Shown: positions 1 through 10,444, counted from the first letter of the stretch. The stretch is DNA of 64,000 nucleotides from Catellatospora paridis (GCF_009720365.1 NZ_ML769313.1:1-64000); one strand, 5' to 3'. Made by a program: numbers and translations. The notes: generated by a model from the letters alone, not told the origin.

Positions 1-137
1 TGCCGCAGTACATGGGTCCGAAGTCTGGTGACATCAACACGGCGATTCAGAATGGTCTGACCCGTGTGGAGCAGGGCAAGCAGAAGCCTGACGAGGCCTG
101 GACGCAGTCCGTCAAGGACGTCAACGCACTCCTGTGA
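1..137 (+). CDS. ABC sugar importer substrate-binding protein, C-terminal end (partial)
   Basis: Only the last 44 codons are present; the gene enters from the left edge, in frame from base 3, and stops with TGA at 135-137. The tail (INTAIQNGLTRVEQGKQ, then DEAWTQSVKDVNALL) is the usual ending of family 1 extracellular carbohydrate-binding proteins, where the last helix packs on the N-lobe. Two permease genes follow at once, as in CUT1 importers. Partial gene, so substrate cannot be judged directly; the GH1 glucosidase at the operon end suggests a beta-linked oligosaccharide (inference). Confidence 0.85.
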   Translation, partial: PQYMGPKSGDINTAIQNGLTRVEQGKQKPDEAWTQSVKDVNALL

Positions 138-211
138 GCCGGAGGCGGGCCCGGTCATGGCAGCAGCCGTGACCGGGCCCGCCCGCACCGCCGCCTGAAG
201 GGACACCCCCG

Positions 212-1108
212 ATGAGAAACCTGATGTACCGCCTGGACGTGAAGGGTTCCCCATACCTTTACATCGTCCCGTTCTTCCTCCTCTTCGCCGCGTTCGGGAT
301 CTTCCCGCTGGCATACACCGCGTGGGTCTCCCTGCACGAGTGGAGCCTGTTGTCGGAGACGCACACGTTCCTGGGGTTGCAGAACTACCAGGAGTTGTTC
401 GCGGACGAGTATTTCTGGAACGCGTTGCGTAACACCGCCCAGATCTGGGTGCTGTCGACCGTTCCGCAGCTGTTGATGGCCCTGGTGTTGGCGCACGTGT
501 TGAATCAGCGGTTGCGGGCGCCGACGTTCTGGCGGATGACGGCGGTGCTGCCCAACATCACGTCGGTGGCCGCGGTGGCGATCATCTTCGGGCAGATCTT
601 CGGCAAGGACTACGGCCTGGTCAACTGGATCCTGGAGACCCTCGGCCTCGGGCGCATCGACTGGCAGGCTGGCACGGCGTCGTCGCAGATCGCCATCTCC
701 GTGATGATTCTGTGGCGGTGGACGGGCTACAACGCCCTGATCTATCTCGCCGCGATGCAGGCCGTTAACAAGGACCTGTACGACGCCGCGTCCCTGGACG
801 GCGCGTCCAGCTTCCAGCAGCTGACCCGGATCACCGTGCCCGCGATCCGCCCGACGATCATCTTCACGGTCATCGTCTCGACGATCGGCGGCATGCAGGT
901 CCTGGCCGAGCCGCTGCTGTTCGGCGGCGGTTCGATGACCGGTGGCAGTGACCGGCAGTTCCAGACGCTGTCGCTGTACCTGTACGAGGTGGCGTTCAGC
1001 AGGTTCGACTTCGGTTACGCCTCGACTGCGGCGTGGGCGATGTTCGGCATCATCGTGATCGTCGCGGCGATCAACTACTTCCTGACCAGCCGCCTGCGGA
1101 GGTCCTGA
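212..1108 (+). CDS. ABC sugar transporter permease, MalF-like
   Basis: 298 residues, integral membrane subunit of a CUT1-type importer. About six hydrophobic segments; the first (IVPFFLLFAAFGIFPLAY) is near residue 20. The cytoplasmic EAA loop that docks on the ATPase is at about residues 190-215, with core YDAASLDGASSFQQL then PAIRPT. It lies 74 bp after the binding-protein stop and its TGA overlaps the next permease ATG (TGATG). No ATPase gene is in the operon; actinomycetes commonly use a shared MsiK-type ATPase encoded elsewhere (known pattern, not shown here). Confidence 0.93.
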   Translation: MRNLMYRLDVKGSPYLYIVPFFLLFAAFGIFPLAYTAWVSLHEWSLLSETHTFLGLQNYQELFADEYFWNALRNTAQIWVLSTVPQLLMALVLAHVLNQRLRAPTFWRMTAVLPNITSVAAVAIIFGQIFGKDYGLVNWILETLGLGRIDWQAGTASSQIAISVMILWRWTGYNALIYLAAMQAVNKDLYDAASLDGASSFQQLTRITVPAIRPTIIFTVIVSTIGGMQVLAEPLLFGGGSMTGGSDRQFQTLSLYLYEVAFSRFDFGYASTAAWAMFGIIVIVAAINYFLTSRLRRS

Positions 1109-2000
1109 TGACCGACACGTTGACCCGTCCGAAGAGCGCCCCCGAGGCCCCTGTGCCTGCGCCGTCGCGACGCTACAAGGGGTTCGTGGAGCGCCGTCCC
1201 GGCAAGCTCACCTACCTGGCCCTGACCGGTCTGGCGCTGTTCTCGGCGTTCCCGCTGTACTGGTCGTTCGTCGTCGGCTCGCACGACAACGGCATCCTCG
1301 GCGAGGTCCCGCCGCCGCTGGGCCTGGGCCCGAACCTGTTCGAGAACATCGAGCGCGCCTTCGGCACGATCGACTTCGCCAAGGCGCTGGCCAACTCGTT
1401 CATGGTGTCGGGGGCGATCACGATCAGCGTGGTGCTCTTCTCCACGCTGGCCGGGTTCGCGTTCGCCAAGCTGCGCTTCCGGGGACGCAACGCGCTGCTG
1501 GTCATGGTCATCGCGACCATGATGGTGCCGACGCAACTGGGCATCATCCCGCTGTACATGCTCATGGCCAAGATCGAGTGGACCGGCACCATGTACGCGG
1601 TCATCGCGCCCGGCCTGGTCAGCGCGTTCGGCGTGTTCTTCATGACGCAGTACCTGGGCGAGGCGGTGCCGACCGAGCTGATCGAGGCAGCCCGTGCCGA
1701 CGGCTGCACCACGCTGCGCATCTTCTGGCATGTGGTGCTGCCGGTGTCGAAGCCCGCCGCGGCGGTGCTGGGCATGCTGACCTTCATGACGGCCTGGAAC
1801 GACTTCTTCTGGCCGCTGGTCGTGCTCACCCCGGAGGACCCGACCGTGCAGGTCGCGCTGTCCGCACTGGCCAGCGGTTACATCACGGACTTCTCGCTGT
1901 CGCTCACCGGAACGATCATCGCGACGGTCCCGTTGCTCATCGTCTTCGTGGCGCTGGGCAAGCACATCATCGGAGGCATCATGCAAGGGGCGATCAAGGG

Positions 2001-2004
<4 letters not shown>
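1108..2004 (+). CDS. ABC sugar transporter permease, MalG-like
   Basis: 298 residues, second permease of the importer. The ATG at 1108 overlaps the upstream stop and gives a family-typical N-terminus, so it is preferred to an upstream in-frame start at 1033. After a polar N-tail of about 35 residues there are six hydrophobic segments. The EAA loop is at about residues 190-217 (ELIEAARADGCTTLRIFWHV, then LPVSKP). Its stop overlaps the glucosidase start (ATGA), indicating translational coupling. Confidence 0.94.
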
Positions 2005-3392
<1,388 letters not shown>

Positions 3393-3465
3393 GCAGCCCG
3401 GTCTGAGCGCTGCCGTCCGTCGCGCTCAGGCAGTGTGTCGGTTGGGGGCGACCGTCACACATGAA

Positions 3466-3497
3466 CGCCCCGGCCCGCGAACTCGCGGGCCGGGGCG
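3466..3497. terminator. Bidirectional hairpin terminator between convergent genes
   Basis: Perfect 14-bp GC stem (CGCCCCGGCCCGCG and its complement) with loop AACT, in the 118-bp gap between the GH1 gene (+) and the convergent gene ending at 3511 (-). No T-tract, as usual for high-GC actinomycete terminators. Confidence 0.75.
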
Positions 3498-3510
3498 GCG
3501 TGCGTGCGGG

Positions 3511-4173
3511 TCAGTGCTGCGGGGCGTTCCACATCGCGGCGAAGCCGGCCGCCTCGCCGGTCAGCCAGCGGTCCACGTCCGCGCCCTTGGTGGCCTCGCT
3601 CTGGTAGGCGATGCCGCGCCGCACGTCGACCAGCACCGGCTCGGCGTGCGGCAGGATCTGGTCCATGTTCGCGCGCAGCAGGTGCAGCGTCGCCATGATC
3701 AGGTCGGCGGTCGGCGGGTCCTCGTCGAAGTGCAGCCGGACCGCCTCGTTGCGGCCGTCGTCGTAGCGCAGCCCGAAGTGGGCGCTGATGCGCACGGGCA
3801 GGGAGCCGATCATCGCGAGCGCGTCGTTGGTTCGCGTCACCCGGCAGCCCTGCCCCTCGATGGACGTCAGGTAGCTGGCCGCGCCCGCCGTCAGCGATGC
3901 GTAGAGCCGCTGCCAGCGGGGGTCGACGACGTCGTTGACCTCGACCAGGTGGGTGCCGGGCGTGTGCTGGTCGATGTCGGTCTTGAGGGCCTTGATGAGC
4001 CGGCTGTGCGGGTTGAACCCGCCTCCGGTCTCGCGCTGCTTGCGCAGCTTGCCGACGAAGGCGGCCTTGGCGGGCCCGGACCGGTCCACGTAGCGGGTGA
4101 ACGCCAGCAGTGTGGCGTAGGGCAGCAGGGGCTTGGCGGGGGTGTCGGCGACGGTCGCTTGAGGGGTAGGCAT
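3511..4173 (-). CDS. Conserved hypothetical protein
   Basis: 220 residues, soluble, no signal peptide or recognisable domain. GC3-rich codon use fits a real gene. A purine-rich site (ACGGAGCC) precedes the ATG at 4173. Features: central RLYASLTAGAASYLTSIEGQGC and an acidic VRLHFDEDPPTADL stretch. I do not recognise the family. It diverges from the K+ channel gene, sharing a 149-bp promoter region that is AT-richer than its surroundings. Confidence 0.75.
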   Translation of the reverse strand: MPTPQATVADTPAKPLLPYATLLAFTRYVDRSGPAKAAFVGKLRKQRETGGGFNPHSRLIKALKTDIDQHTPGTHLVEVNDVVDPRWQRLYASLTAGAASYLTSIEGQGCRVTRTNDALAMIGSLPVRISAHFGLRYDDGRNEAVRLHFDEDPPTADLIMATLHLLRANMDQILPHAEPVLVDVRRGIAYQSEATKGADVDRWLTGEAAGFAAMWNAPQH

Positions 4174-4322
4174 GTCGGCTCCGTTCGCAGCTCAGCGATT
4201 ATTTTTCGTACACACATTCTAATCGACGGCACCGACATTTCCGCCCCTCACTCCTGTCTGATCGGACGCCTTGCGAGCCGTCCGGTCGGCCACTGACGGG
4301 ACTTTGCGCGCGGCTGCACAAT

Positions 4323-4757
4323 GTGGCGGTGAACCTGCTCAAGCGCTTTACCAACTCGCCCAAGGCGCTGGTCTTCACCTACCTGCTGCTGATCTTGGTG
4401 TCCGGCATCCTCTACTGGCTGTTCGAGGAGGGCAAGTCGCCGGGTGACGCGGTCTGGTGGGCGGTGGTCACCGCCTCGACCGTCGGCTACGGCGACAGCT
4501 ATCCGCTCACCTGGCAGGGCCGGATCCTGGCCGGCTTCCTGATCTCGGTCATGGTGCTGTTCGTGATCCCGCTGATCACGGCGCACTTCGCGAGCAAGCT
4601 CATCGTCGACAACGACGCCTTCCAGCACGAGGAGCAGGAAGAGATCAAGAACCAGCTCCGGCAGATCCGCGCGATCGTGGAACGGCTGGCCCCGGCCGAC
4701 GCCGAGCGGGCGAGTGCCGCGCTGGACGCGGTCGAAGCACGCGAAGACCGCCGCTGA
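4323..4757 (+). CDS. Two-TM potassium channel
   Basis: 144 residues. Minimal Ion_trans_2 architecture: TM1 (about 15-35), pore helix (AVWWAVVTAS), selectivity filter TVGYGD at residues 53-58, TM2 (about 70-92), then a charged helical tail of about 50 residues (HEEQEEIKNQLRQIRAIVER) likely to form a tetramer coiled coil. No RCK, cyclic-nucleotide or voltage-sensor domain. Start is GTG 4323, or an equally possible GTG two codons later. Predicted to pass K+ across the cytoplasmic membrane. Confidence 0.92.
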   Translation: MAVNLLKRFTNSPKALVFTYLLLILVSGILYWLFEEGKSPGDAVWWAVVTASTVGYGDSYPLTWQGRILAGFLISVMVLFVIPLITAHFASKLIVDNDAFQHEEQEEIKNQLRQIRAIVERLAPADAERASAALDAVEAREDRR

Positions 4758-5152
4758 CCGCCGTCGGCCGCACGCCGGGGCGACGGCGAGCGCCGGCAGT
4801 CGCATGCGGCGATGCTGACGATGCCGGAGGGGCGGCCTGGTGGCCGCCGGTAGCATCGCGCCGGTGTGGGGGCTCGCGGGCTGCCCGCCTGAACCGGTTC
4901 GCGAACAGCCTCGGCGCGCTGGAGATCACCGTCGAGGCGCTGGGCGCGGGCCCGTGGCGCCGGACGGCGTTCGACCTGCCCGGTCAGGACCAGCGGGCGC
5001 CCGACAGGTCCTGACCGGAAGCAGCGATCTCCGCGACGGGACGGGTCCGCGTCGCATGGCGTGCGCTCTCCGGGCACCGGTTCGGCCTGCGAGAGCCTTT
5101 GCCGTGCTTGACGCCGGTGCCGCCGCCTCGGATCCAGGGGCGACACCGGCGA

Positions 5153-5168
5153 TGGAGAGCGCTCTCCA
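5153..5168. promoter_or_regulatory. LacI-family operator (distal copy)
   Basis: Perfect palindrome TGGAGAGCGCTCTCCA. Its centre AGCGCT matches the known CebR/LacI-type operators of actinomycete sugar-use genes (TGGGAGCGCTCCCA). An identical copy lies 228 bp downstream. Confidence 0.7.
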
Positions 5169-5380
5169 CAGCGGAGATGTTACGCGGATGTTGCCGCTCG
5201 TCAATACCTGCGTGGAATGAGTCCGAATTAAAGGGTTAGCGCCCACTTTCGGGCCAACGTCGTTGGTGCACAGCGCGATCCGGCGGGCCCGCCGATCCGC
5301 TCCAGGCGGCATGAGGGAAACGACAGAACGGTCAAAATGGACGGGACATTGACGGAAGCGCAACCGCGGCGTAACACTGT

Positions 5381-5396
5381 TGGAGAGCGCTCTCCA
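5381..5396. promoter_or_regulatory. LacI-family operator (proximal copy)
   Basis: Second perfect TGGAGAGCGCTCTCCA, 115 bp upstream of the ATG at 5512. Two identical sites 228 bp apart would allow DNA looping by a tetrameric repressor (inference). Likely control of the secreted discoidin/DUF1996 gene by a sugar-responsive LacI-family repressor encoded elsewhere. Confidence 0.72.
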
Positions 5397-5511
5397 TCGT
5401 ACTGCGGTGTGGAGACGCCATGCCCGTCATCGGCCCCGCGGTACGGACCCGTCCGTCCCGGCTCGCCGCACCGTTCCCGGTGCGCCGGGCCCCCATCCTC
5501 CGGGAGATTCG

Positions 5512-6897
5512 ATGACATCCATCGGCCAGAGCCGGCCGAGGCGCTCCAGGCTCGCGGGACTCGCTGCCGCGACCCTGCTGGCGTCACTGGTCACCGTCGT
5601 GCCCATGCAGTCCGCCCAGGCGGCCGTCACCCTGCTCTCGCAAGGCAGGCCGGCCACCGCGTCGTCCACCGAGAACGGCGGCACCCCCGCCACCGCGGCG
5701 GTCGACGGCAACCCCGCCACCCGCTGGTCCAGCCAGTTCAGCGACCCGCAGTGGCTGCGCGTCGACCTCGGTTCCACTGCCGCGATCACCCAGGTCGTGC
5801 TGCAGTGGGAGGGCGCTTACGCGACCGCGTACCAGATCCAGGTCTCCACCGACGGCAACAACTGGACCTCGATCTACAGCACCACCACGAGCACCGGCGG
5901 CACCCAGACGCTCAACGTCACGGGCAACGGCCGCTACGTGCGCATGTACGGCACGGCCCGCAACGGCGGCTACGGCTACTCGCTGTGGGAGTTCAAGGTG
6001 TACGGCGACAACGGCACCACGCCGCCCGCCACCGGATACGTGCTCGCGAACCCGCAGGTCACCGGCGTGACGCCGTCGACCTACAACCCGCCGCACGCAT
6101 ACTTCCACGAGTTCCAGGCCAACTGCGCGACCAGTCACGACCGGCCCGACGACCCGATCGTCTACCCGGGCCTGCCGGGCGCGTCGCACATGCACACGTT
6201 CATGGGCAACCGCACCACCAACGCGGCCAGCACGCTCACGTCGCTGAACGCGGGCGGCACGACCTGCCTGGCGCCCGGCGACAAGTCCGGGTACTGGATG
6301 CCGACCATGTACAACGGCACCCAGGTCGTCAATCCGGTCGGGCCGCAGGTCATCTACTACAAGACCGGTGTCAACGACTACACCAGCGTCCGGCCGTTCC
6401 CGCCGGGCCTGCGTTTCGTCGTCGGCAGCCCGAACGCCACGGCCGACCAGTTCATGTTCGGTTCGGTCGAGGGCTGGGAGTGCGGCGAGAGCTACCACAA
6501 CGCCGACTTCCCGGCGTACTGCCCGGTGGGCACCCAGGTCAACGTCCGCTACCAGGCCCCGAGCTGCTGGAACGGCCTCTACCTGGACACCCCCGACCAC
6601 AAGAGCCACATGGCGTACCCGGTGAACCTGGTCTGCCCGACCAGCCACCCGGTGGCGCTGCCGATGATCGAGTTCAAGATGGCGTTCCCGGCCAGCGGGG
6701 ACATGTCCCAGGTGCGGCTGTCGAGCGGGCGGGGCTACTCGTTCCACTACGACTTCTTCAACGCCTGGGACCCGGCCACCCAGGCCGCCCTGGTCAACCA
6801 CTGCGTACGCGGTGGCCTGCAGTGCAACGCCCGCGGCTACGACGAGACCCAGCCCGGTCGCGGCGCTGCCCTCAACGCCAACTACCAACTCCCGTAA
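5512..6897 (+). CDS. Secreted F5/8 type C (discoidin) + DUF1996 protein
   Basis: 461 residues. Signal peptide with Arg-rich start and AxA cleavage (QSAQA, about residue 37). Residues about 38-165: F5/8 type C carbohydrate-binding fold (RPATASSTENG, DGNPATRWSSQ, WLRVDLGS). Residues about 180-461: DUF1996, recognisable by FHEFQANCATSHDRPDDPIV and PGASHMHTFMGN, with many His and Cys. DUF1996 is common in fungal and actinobacterial secreted proteins; its activity is not known to me. Start ATG 5512 follows GGGAG. Likely repressed through the LacI palindromes upstream, so induced by a sugar. Confidence 0.9.
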   Translation: MTSIGQSRPRRSRLAGLAAATLLASLVTVVPMQSAQAAVTLLSQGRPATASSTENGGTPATAAVDGNPATRWSSQFSDPQWLRVDLGSTAAITQVVLQWEGAYATAYQIQVSTDGNNWTSIYSTTTSTGGTQTLNVTGNGRYVRMYGTARNGGYGYSLWEFKVYGDNGTTPPATGYVLANPQVTGVTPSTYNPPHAYFHEFQANCATSHDRPDDPIVYPGLPGASHMHTFMGNRTTNAASTLTSLNAGGTTCLAPGDKSGYWMPTMYNGTQVVNPVGPQVIYYKTGVNDYTSVRPFPPGLRFVVGSPNATADQFMFGSVEGWECGESYHNADFPAYCPVGTQVNVRYQAPSCWNGLYLDTPDHKSHMAYPVNLVCPTSHPVALPMIEFKMAFPASGDMSQVRLSSGRGYSFHYDFFNAWDPATQAALVNHCVRGGLQCNARGYDETQPGRGAALNANYQLP

Positions 6898-6906
6898 CCG
6901 CACCAT

Positions 6907-6934
6907 GGCCGGCCCCGACATGGCGGGGCCGGCC
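6907..6934 (+). terminator. Hairpin terminator after the DUF1996 gene
   Basis: Perfect 11-bp stem GGCCGGCCCCG/CGGGGCCGGCC with a 6-nt loop, 9 bp after the stop codon at 6897. Confidence 0.7.
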
Positions 6935-6940
6935 GCCCCC

Positions 6941-7019
6941 AAGATCATCCGACTTGCCTGGCAACCGGTCGTATCGCGGGTCAAGATACGCCCACCTGCC
7001 AGGCAAGTCCGACGATCTT
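6941..7019. repeat. Intergenic palindromic repeat, family B copy 1
   Basis: Two 23-nt arms (6941-6963 and 6997-7019) pair at 21 of 23 positions; the loop contains a second small inverted repeat (CGTATC/GATACG). The left arm shares 20 of 23 bases with the arm at 39392 upstream of lon, including a GACTTGCC[T/A]GGCA core. Confidence 0.8.
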
Positions 7020-7023
7020 GCGC

Positions 7024-7066
7024 GGGCGCGGGCGCGGGCGCGGGCTCGGGTCGGGTCGGGTCGGGG
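7024..7066 (+). other. G-quadruplex-capable G-run array upstream of the SARP gene
   Basis: Eight G-runs of three or four bases separated by loops of only 2-3 nt (CGC, CTC, TC), on the coding strand and 67 bp upstream of the regulator's ATG. It matches the G4 consensus several times over. Confidence 0.6.
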
Positions 7067-7132
7067 TGGCCCGGTCCACGTCGGCGATCGGCGGGATCGG
7101 CGGGCGGGCGCACGCCTGGAACACTGGGCGAC

Positions 7133-10100
7133 ATGCGCGTGGGGATCCTGGGTCCGCTGGAGGTGCACCTTGCTGGGGAGCCGGTCGAGGTGGCCGGGGC
7201 CCGGCTGCGCGCGTTGCTGATCCGGCTGGCCGTGGACGCGGGGCGCACCGTGCCGGTCAGCGGGCTCGCCGACGCGCTGTGGGGCGAGACGCTGCCCGCC
7301 GATCCGGCCAACGCGGTGCAGACCCTGGTCTCGCGGCTGCGCCGGGCGCTGCCCGACGGCGCGGTCAGCTTCGGCCCCGGCGGCTACCGGCTGGAGATCG
7401 TGCCCGAGTCCGTCGACGCACTGCACTTCGAGGACTTGGCCCGGCGCGGCCGTGCGGCACTGGCGGCCGGGCACCCCGCGGAGGCGGCCGAGCTGCTCGG
7501 GCGGGCCCTGGCACTGTGGCGCGGCGACGCGCTCGCCGAGGTCGCCGAGGTGGCGTATGCCGGCGCGGCGGCCGCGCGGTGGGGGGAGCTGCGGCTGCTC
7601 GCGATCGAGGACCGGATCGAGGCGGAGCTGGCGGTGGCCGCGCCCGACCGGATGGTGCCGGAACTGGAGCGCCTGGTCGCCGACCAGCCGCTACGGGAGC
7701 GCCCGCGAGCGCTGCTGATCCGGGCACTGCACGCCGCCGGGCGCACCGCCGACGCGCTGGCCGCCTACGAGGGCTTCCGGGGGCGGCTCGCCGGGGAGCT
7801 GGGCGTCGACCCGTCCGCCGAGCTGCGGCAGCTGCATCTCGCCGTGCTCCGCGACGAGCCCGCGGCCCGGACCTCCTTCACGCCGCCCGGCACGGCCCAG
7901 ACCTCGTCCGGGTCGCCCGGCACCGCGCTGACCTCCTCCGGGTCGCCTGGCATGGGGTGGCCCTCGTCCGAGCCGCCCGGAATGGTGGGAACGTCGTCCG
8001 AGCAGCGCAGCGCGTTCGCGACCGGCGCTCCGGCTCGTCGGGACAACCTGCGCACCGCGCTGACCAGCTTCGTCGGGCGGGCTGAGGAACTGGACCGCAT
8101 CGCGCGCCTGCTGGCCGGCAGCCGGCTGGTGACGCTGGTCGGGCCGGGCGGCGCGGGCAAGACACGCCTCGCGGTCACCGCCGCCGCGCGGCAGCGCAAC
8201 GACGACCCCGCGCTGCGGGTGTGCCTGGTCGAGCTCGCGCCCGTCATCGACCCGCTGACCCTGGTGCAGGCACTGCTCGGCGCGCTCGACCTGCGCGAGT
8301 CGGGATTCGGCGACAACGGCCAGCCGGTGCTGCCCCGCGACGCGATGTCGCGGCTGGTCGATGCGCTGTCCGCCGAGGACGTGCTGCTGCTGCTCGACAA
8401 CTGCGAGCACCTGGTCGAGCCGGTCGCGACGCTGGCCGAGGAGCTGCTCACCCGCTGCCCGCGGCTGCGCGTGCTGGCCACCACCCGCGAGCCGTTGAAC
8501 ATCCTCGGTGAGGCTTTGTGCCCGGTGCCGACGCTCGCCCTGCCCGAGCCGTCGGCGGGCGTGGCGGACGCGCTGGCGTACCCGGTGGTGCAGTTGCTGC
8601 GCGACCGCGCCGCCGCGGTGCGGCCGGACTTCGCGGTCACCGACGACAACGTCGCCGACGTGGTCGAGATCTGCCGCCGCCTCGACGGGCTGCCGCTGGC
8701 CGTCGAGCTGGCCGCCGCCCGGCTGCGGTTCATGTCCCCGGCGCACCTGGCCGACCGGCTCGGCGACCGGTTCCGGCTGCTGACCGGCGGCAGCCGCACC
8801 GCGATGGCCCGCCACCGCACCCTGCGCGCCGTCGTCGCGTGGAGCTGGGACCTGCTGCAGGAACCGGAACGCCTGCTCATCGAACGGCTCGCCGTGTTCC
8901 CGGCCGGGGCGACCGTCGACAGTGCGGTCGGCGTGTGCGCCGACGCCCTCGTCCCGGCCGCCGACGTCGCGGACCTGCTCGACGCGCTGGTCGACAAGTC
9001 GCTGCTGCAGGTCACCGGTGACGGCGAGCTCCGCTACCGGTTGCTCGACACCATCCGTGAGTACGGACTGGAACGGCTGGCCGACACCGACCTGCCCCGG
9101 GTGCGGGCCGCGCACACGGCGTACTTCCTGGAGCTCGCCGAGCAGGCCGAGCCGCACCTGCGCGGGGCCGAACAGCTGCACTGGATCCGGCTGGTGTCCA
9201 CCGAACGCGACAACATGCTGGCCGCGCTGAACGCCGCCGTCGACGCGGGCGACGCCGACACCGCGGTGCGCCTGGTCGCCGCGCTGGGCCTCTACTGGAC
9301 CGTGCTCGGCGCGAACGCCGAGGCCGCGAGCTGGCTCGGGCAGGCCCTCGCGGTGCCCGGCGAGGCGCCCGGCCCGCAGCGGGCCGTCGCCACCGCGTTC
9401 TACCTGATCAACACCGCGAACACGGACCAGCCCGGCGACGGCACCGAACTGATCAAGGAGATAGGCCGGCTGGCCGGCAGCCTCGACCCGGCCTGGGACC
9501 ATCCACTGCTGGCCCTGCTGGAGCCGGTCGCGGCGATGCTGACCGACGACACCGCCGCCGGGCTCGCCGCGATCGAGCGCAGGCTGTCCCACGCCGACCC
9601 GTGGGTGCGGTCGATGCTGCGCATGTCGCGGGCGTTCATCGCGGACAACGACGGTGACGGGCAGGCCATGTACGCCGACCTGCTCGCCGCCGTCGACGGC
9701 TTCCGCGAGGTGGGCGAGCGCGGTGGGCTGTCCATGGCGCTGACCGCGCTCGGCGAGGCCAGGTCGAACCGCGGCGACTTCGACGGCGCGGTGGCCGCGA
9801 TCACCGAGTCGATCGAGCTGACCCGGGAGCTGTCGGGCACGGACGACACCGAGTACCAGCGGGTGCGGCTGGCCGTGGTGCACGGGAACCGGGGCGAGGT
9901 CGCCGTGGCCGAGTCGATGCTGGCCGAGATCGCCGAGCACGGCTCGACCCGGCACGTGTGCGGCGCCCGCCTGGGTCTGGGCGAACTGGCTCGGCACCGC
10001 GGCGACCTGGCCGAGGCGACCCGGCAGTACGGGTACGCGCTGGCCCAGCTCAGTGATGCTGTGATGGCGTCACCGCAGTTCCGCGCGCTGATCATGACCG

Positions 10101-10444
10101 CCAAGGCGCACTTGGCCGTGGCGACCGGCGATCTTCAGGAGGCGACGGCCTGCCTGGTCGAGGCATACGCGGGTGCGCTCACCGTGAAGGACATGCCGGT
10201 GGTGGCCCGGGTCGGGGTCGGCGTGGCGGACGTGTGGCGGGCGCGCGGCGACCGGACGCGGGCGGCGCTGGTGCTCGGCGCGGTCGAGGCGCTGCGCGGC
10301 AGCCCCGATCTGGCCAGCCCTGACGTGGTCCGCCTGACGGCCTGGCTGACCGCGGACCCCGCTCTCGCTGCGCCCTTCGCCGAGGGCCGCCTGCTGGACC
10401 ACGCCGGATGCCTCGACGCCGTCGACCCCCACCACCTCAACTGA
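7133..10444 (+). CDS. SARP/AfsR-type regulator: OmpR-like wHTH, BTAD, NB-ARC, TPR
   Basis: 1103 residues. Residues 1-90: OmpR-type winged helix (MRVGILGPLEVHLAGEPVEV). About 95-245: BTAD with DALHFEDLARRGRAAL and the ELGVDPSAELRQLH ending. About 245-300: low-complexity linker of repeated SSGSPG units. About 305-600: NB-ARC ATPase, P-loop VGPGGAGKT near 336-344, Walker B VLLLLDNCEH at 417-426. About 600-1103: winged-helix-like and TPR region (TIREYGLERL). AfsR-like proteins activate secondary-metabolite or morphological genes after ATP-driven oligomerisation. It is the first + gene after the repeat and G-run; the DrrAB-type exporter lies just beyond, convergent. Target genes unknown. Confidence 0.93.
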   Translation: MRVGILGPLEVHLAGEPVEVAGARLRALLIRLAVDAGRTVPVSGLADALWGETLPADPANAVQTLVSRLRRALPDGAVSFGPGGYRLEIVPESVDALHFEDLARRGRAALAAGHPAEAAELLGRALALWRGDALAEVAEVAYAGAAAARWGELRLLAIEDRIEAELAVAAPDRMVPELERLVADQPLRERPRALLIRALHAAGRTADALAAYEGFRGRLAGELGVDPSAELRQLHLAVLRDEPAARTSFTPPGTAQTSSGSPGTALTSSGSPGMGWPSSEPPGMVGTSSEQRSAFATGAPARRDNLRTALTSFVGRAEELDRIARLLAGSRLVTLVGPGGAGKTRLAVTAAARQRNDDPALRVCLVELAPVIDPLTLVQALLGALDLRESGFGDNGQPVLPRDAMSRLVDALSAEDVLLLLDNCEHLVEPVATLAEELLTRCPRLRVLATTREPLNILGEALCPVPTLALPEPSAGVADALAYPVVQLLRDRAAAVRPDFAVTDDNVADVVEICRRLDGLPLAVELAAARLRFMSPAHLADRLGDRFRLLTGGSRTAMARHRTLRAVVAWSWDLLQEPERLLIERLAVFPAGATVDSAVGVCADALVPAADVADLLDALVDKSLLQVTGDGELRYRLLDTIREYGLERLADTDLPRVRAAHTAYFLELAEQAEPHLRGAEQLHWIRLVSTERDNMLAALNAAVDAGDADTAVRLVAALGLYWTVLGANAEAASWLGQALAVPGEAPGPQRAVATAFYLINTANTDQPGDGTELIKEIGRLAGSLDPAWDHPLLALLEPVAAMLTDDTAAGLAAIERRLSHADPWVRSMLRMSRAFIADNDGDGQAMYADLLAAVDGFREVGERGGLSMALTALGEARSNRGDFDGAVAAITESIELTRELSGTDDTEYQRVRLAVVHGNRGEVAVAESMLAEIAEHGSTRHVCGARLGLGELARHRGDLAEATRQYGYALAQLSDAVMASPQFRALIMTAKAHLAVATGDLQEATACLVEAYAGALTVKDMPVVARVGVGVADVWRARGDRTRAALVLGAVEALRGSPDLASPDVVRLTAWLTADPALAAPFAEGRLLDHAGCLDAVDPHHLN

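Larger units (their letters stand above)
4758..5511. other. Long intergenic region with operator sites and one coding-like remnant
   Basis: 754 bp without a convincing gene. It holds two identical 16-bp LacI-type palindromes (5153 and 5381). In one frame at about 4892-5014 there is a GC3-biased, protein-like stretch (ANSLGALEITVEALGAG, then WRRTAFDLPGQ) ending in TGA but with no plausible start, so it may be a decayed 3' gene end. A 14-bp palindrome CGGCGGGCCCGCCG lies at about 5281-5294. Confidence 0.5.

Noticed and set aside
4840-5363. Open frames on both strands in the gap before the DUF1996 gene
   Set aside because: No codon bias over their full length, no ribosome-binding site, and they run across the operator palindromes.
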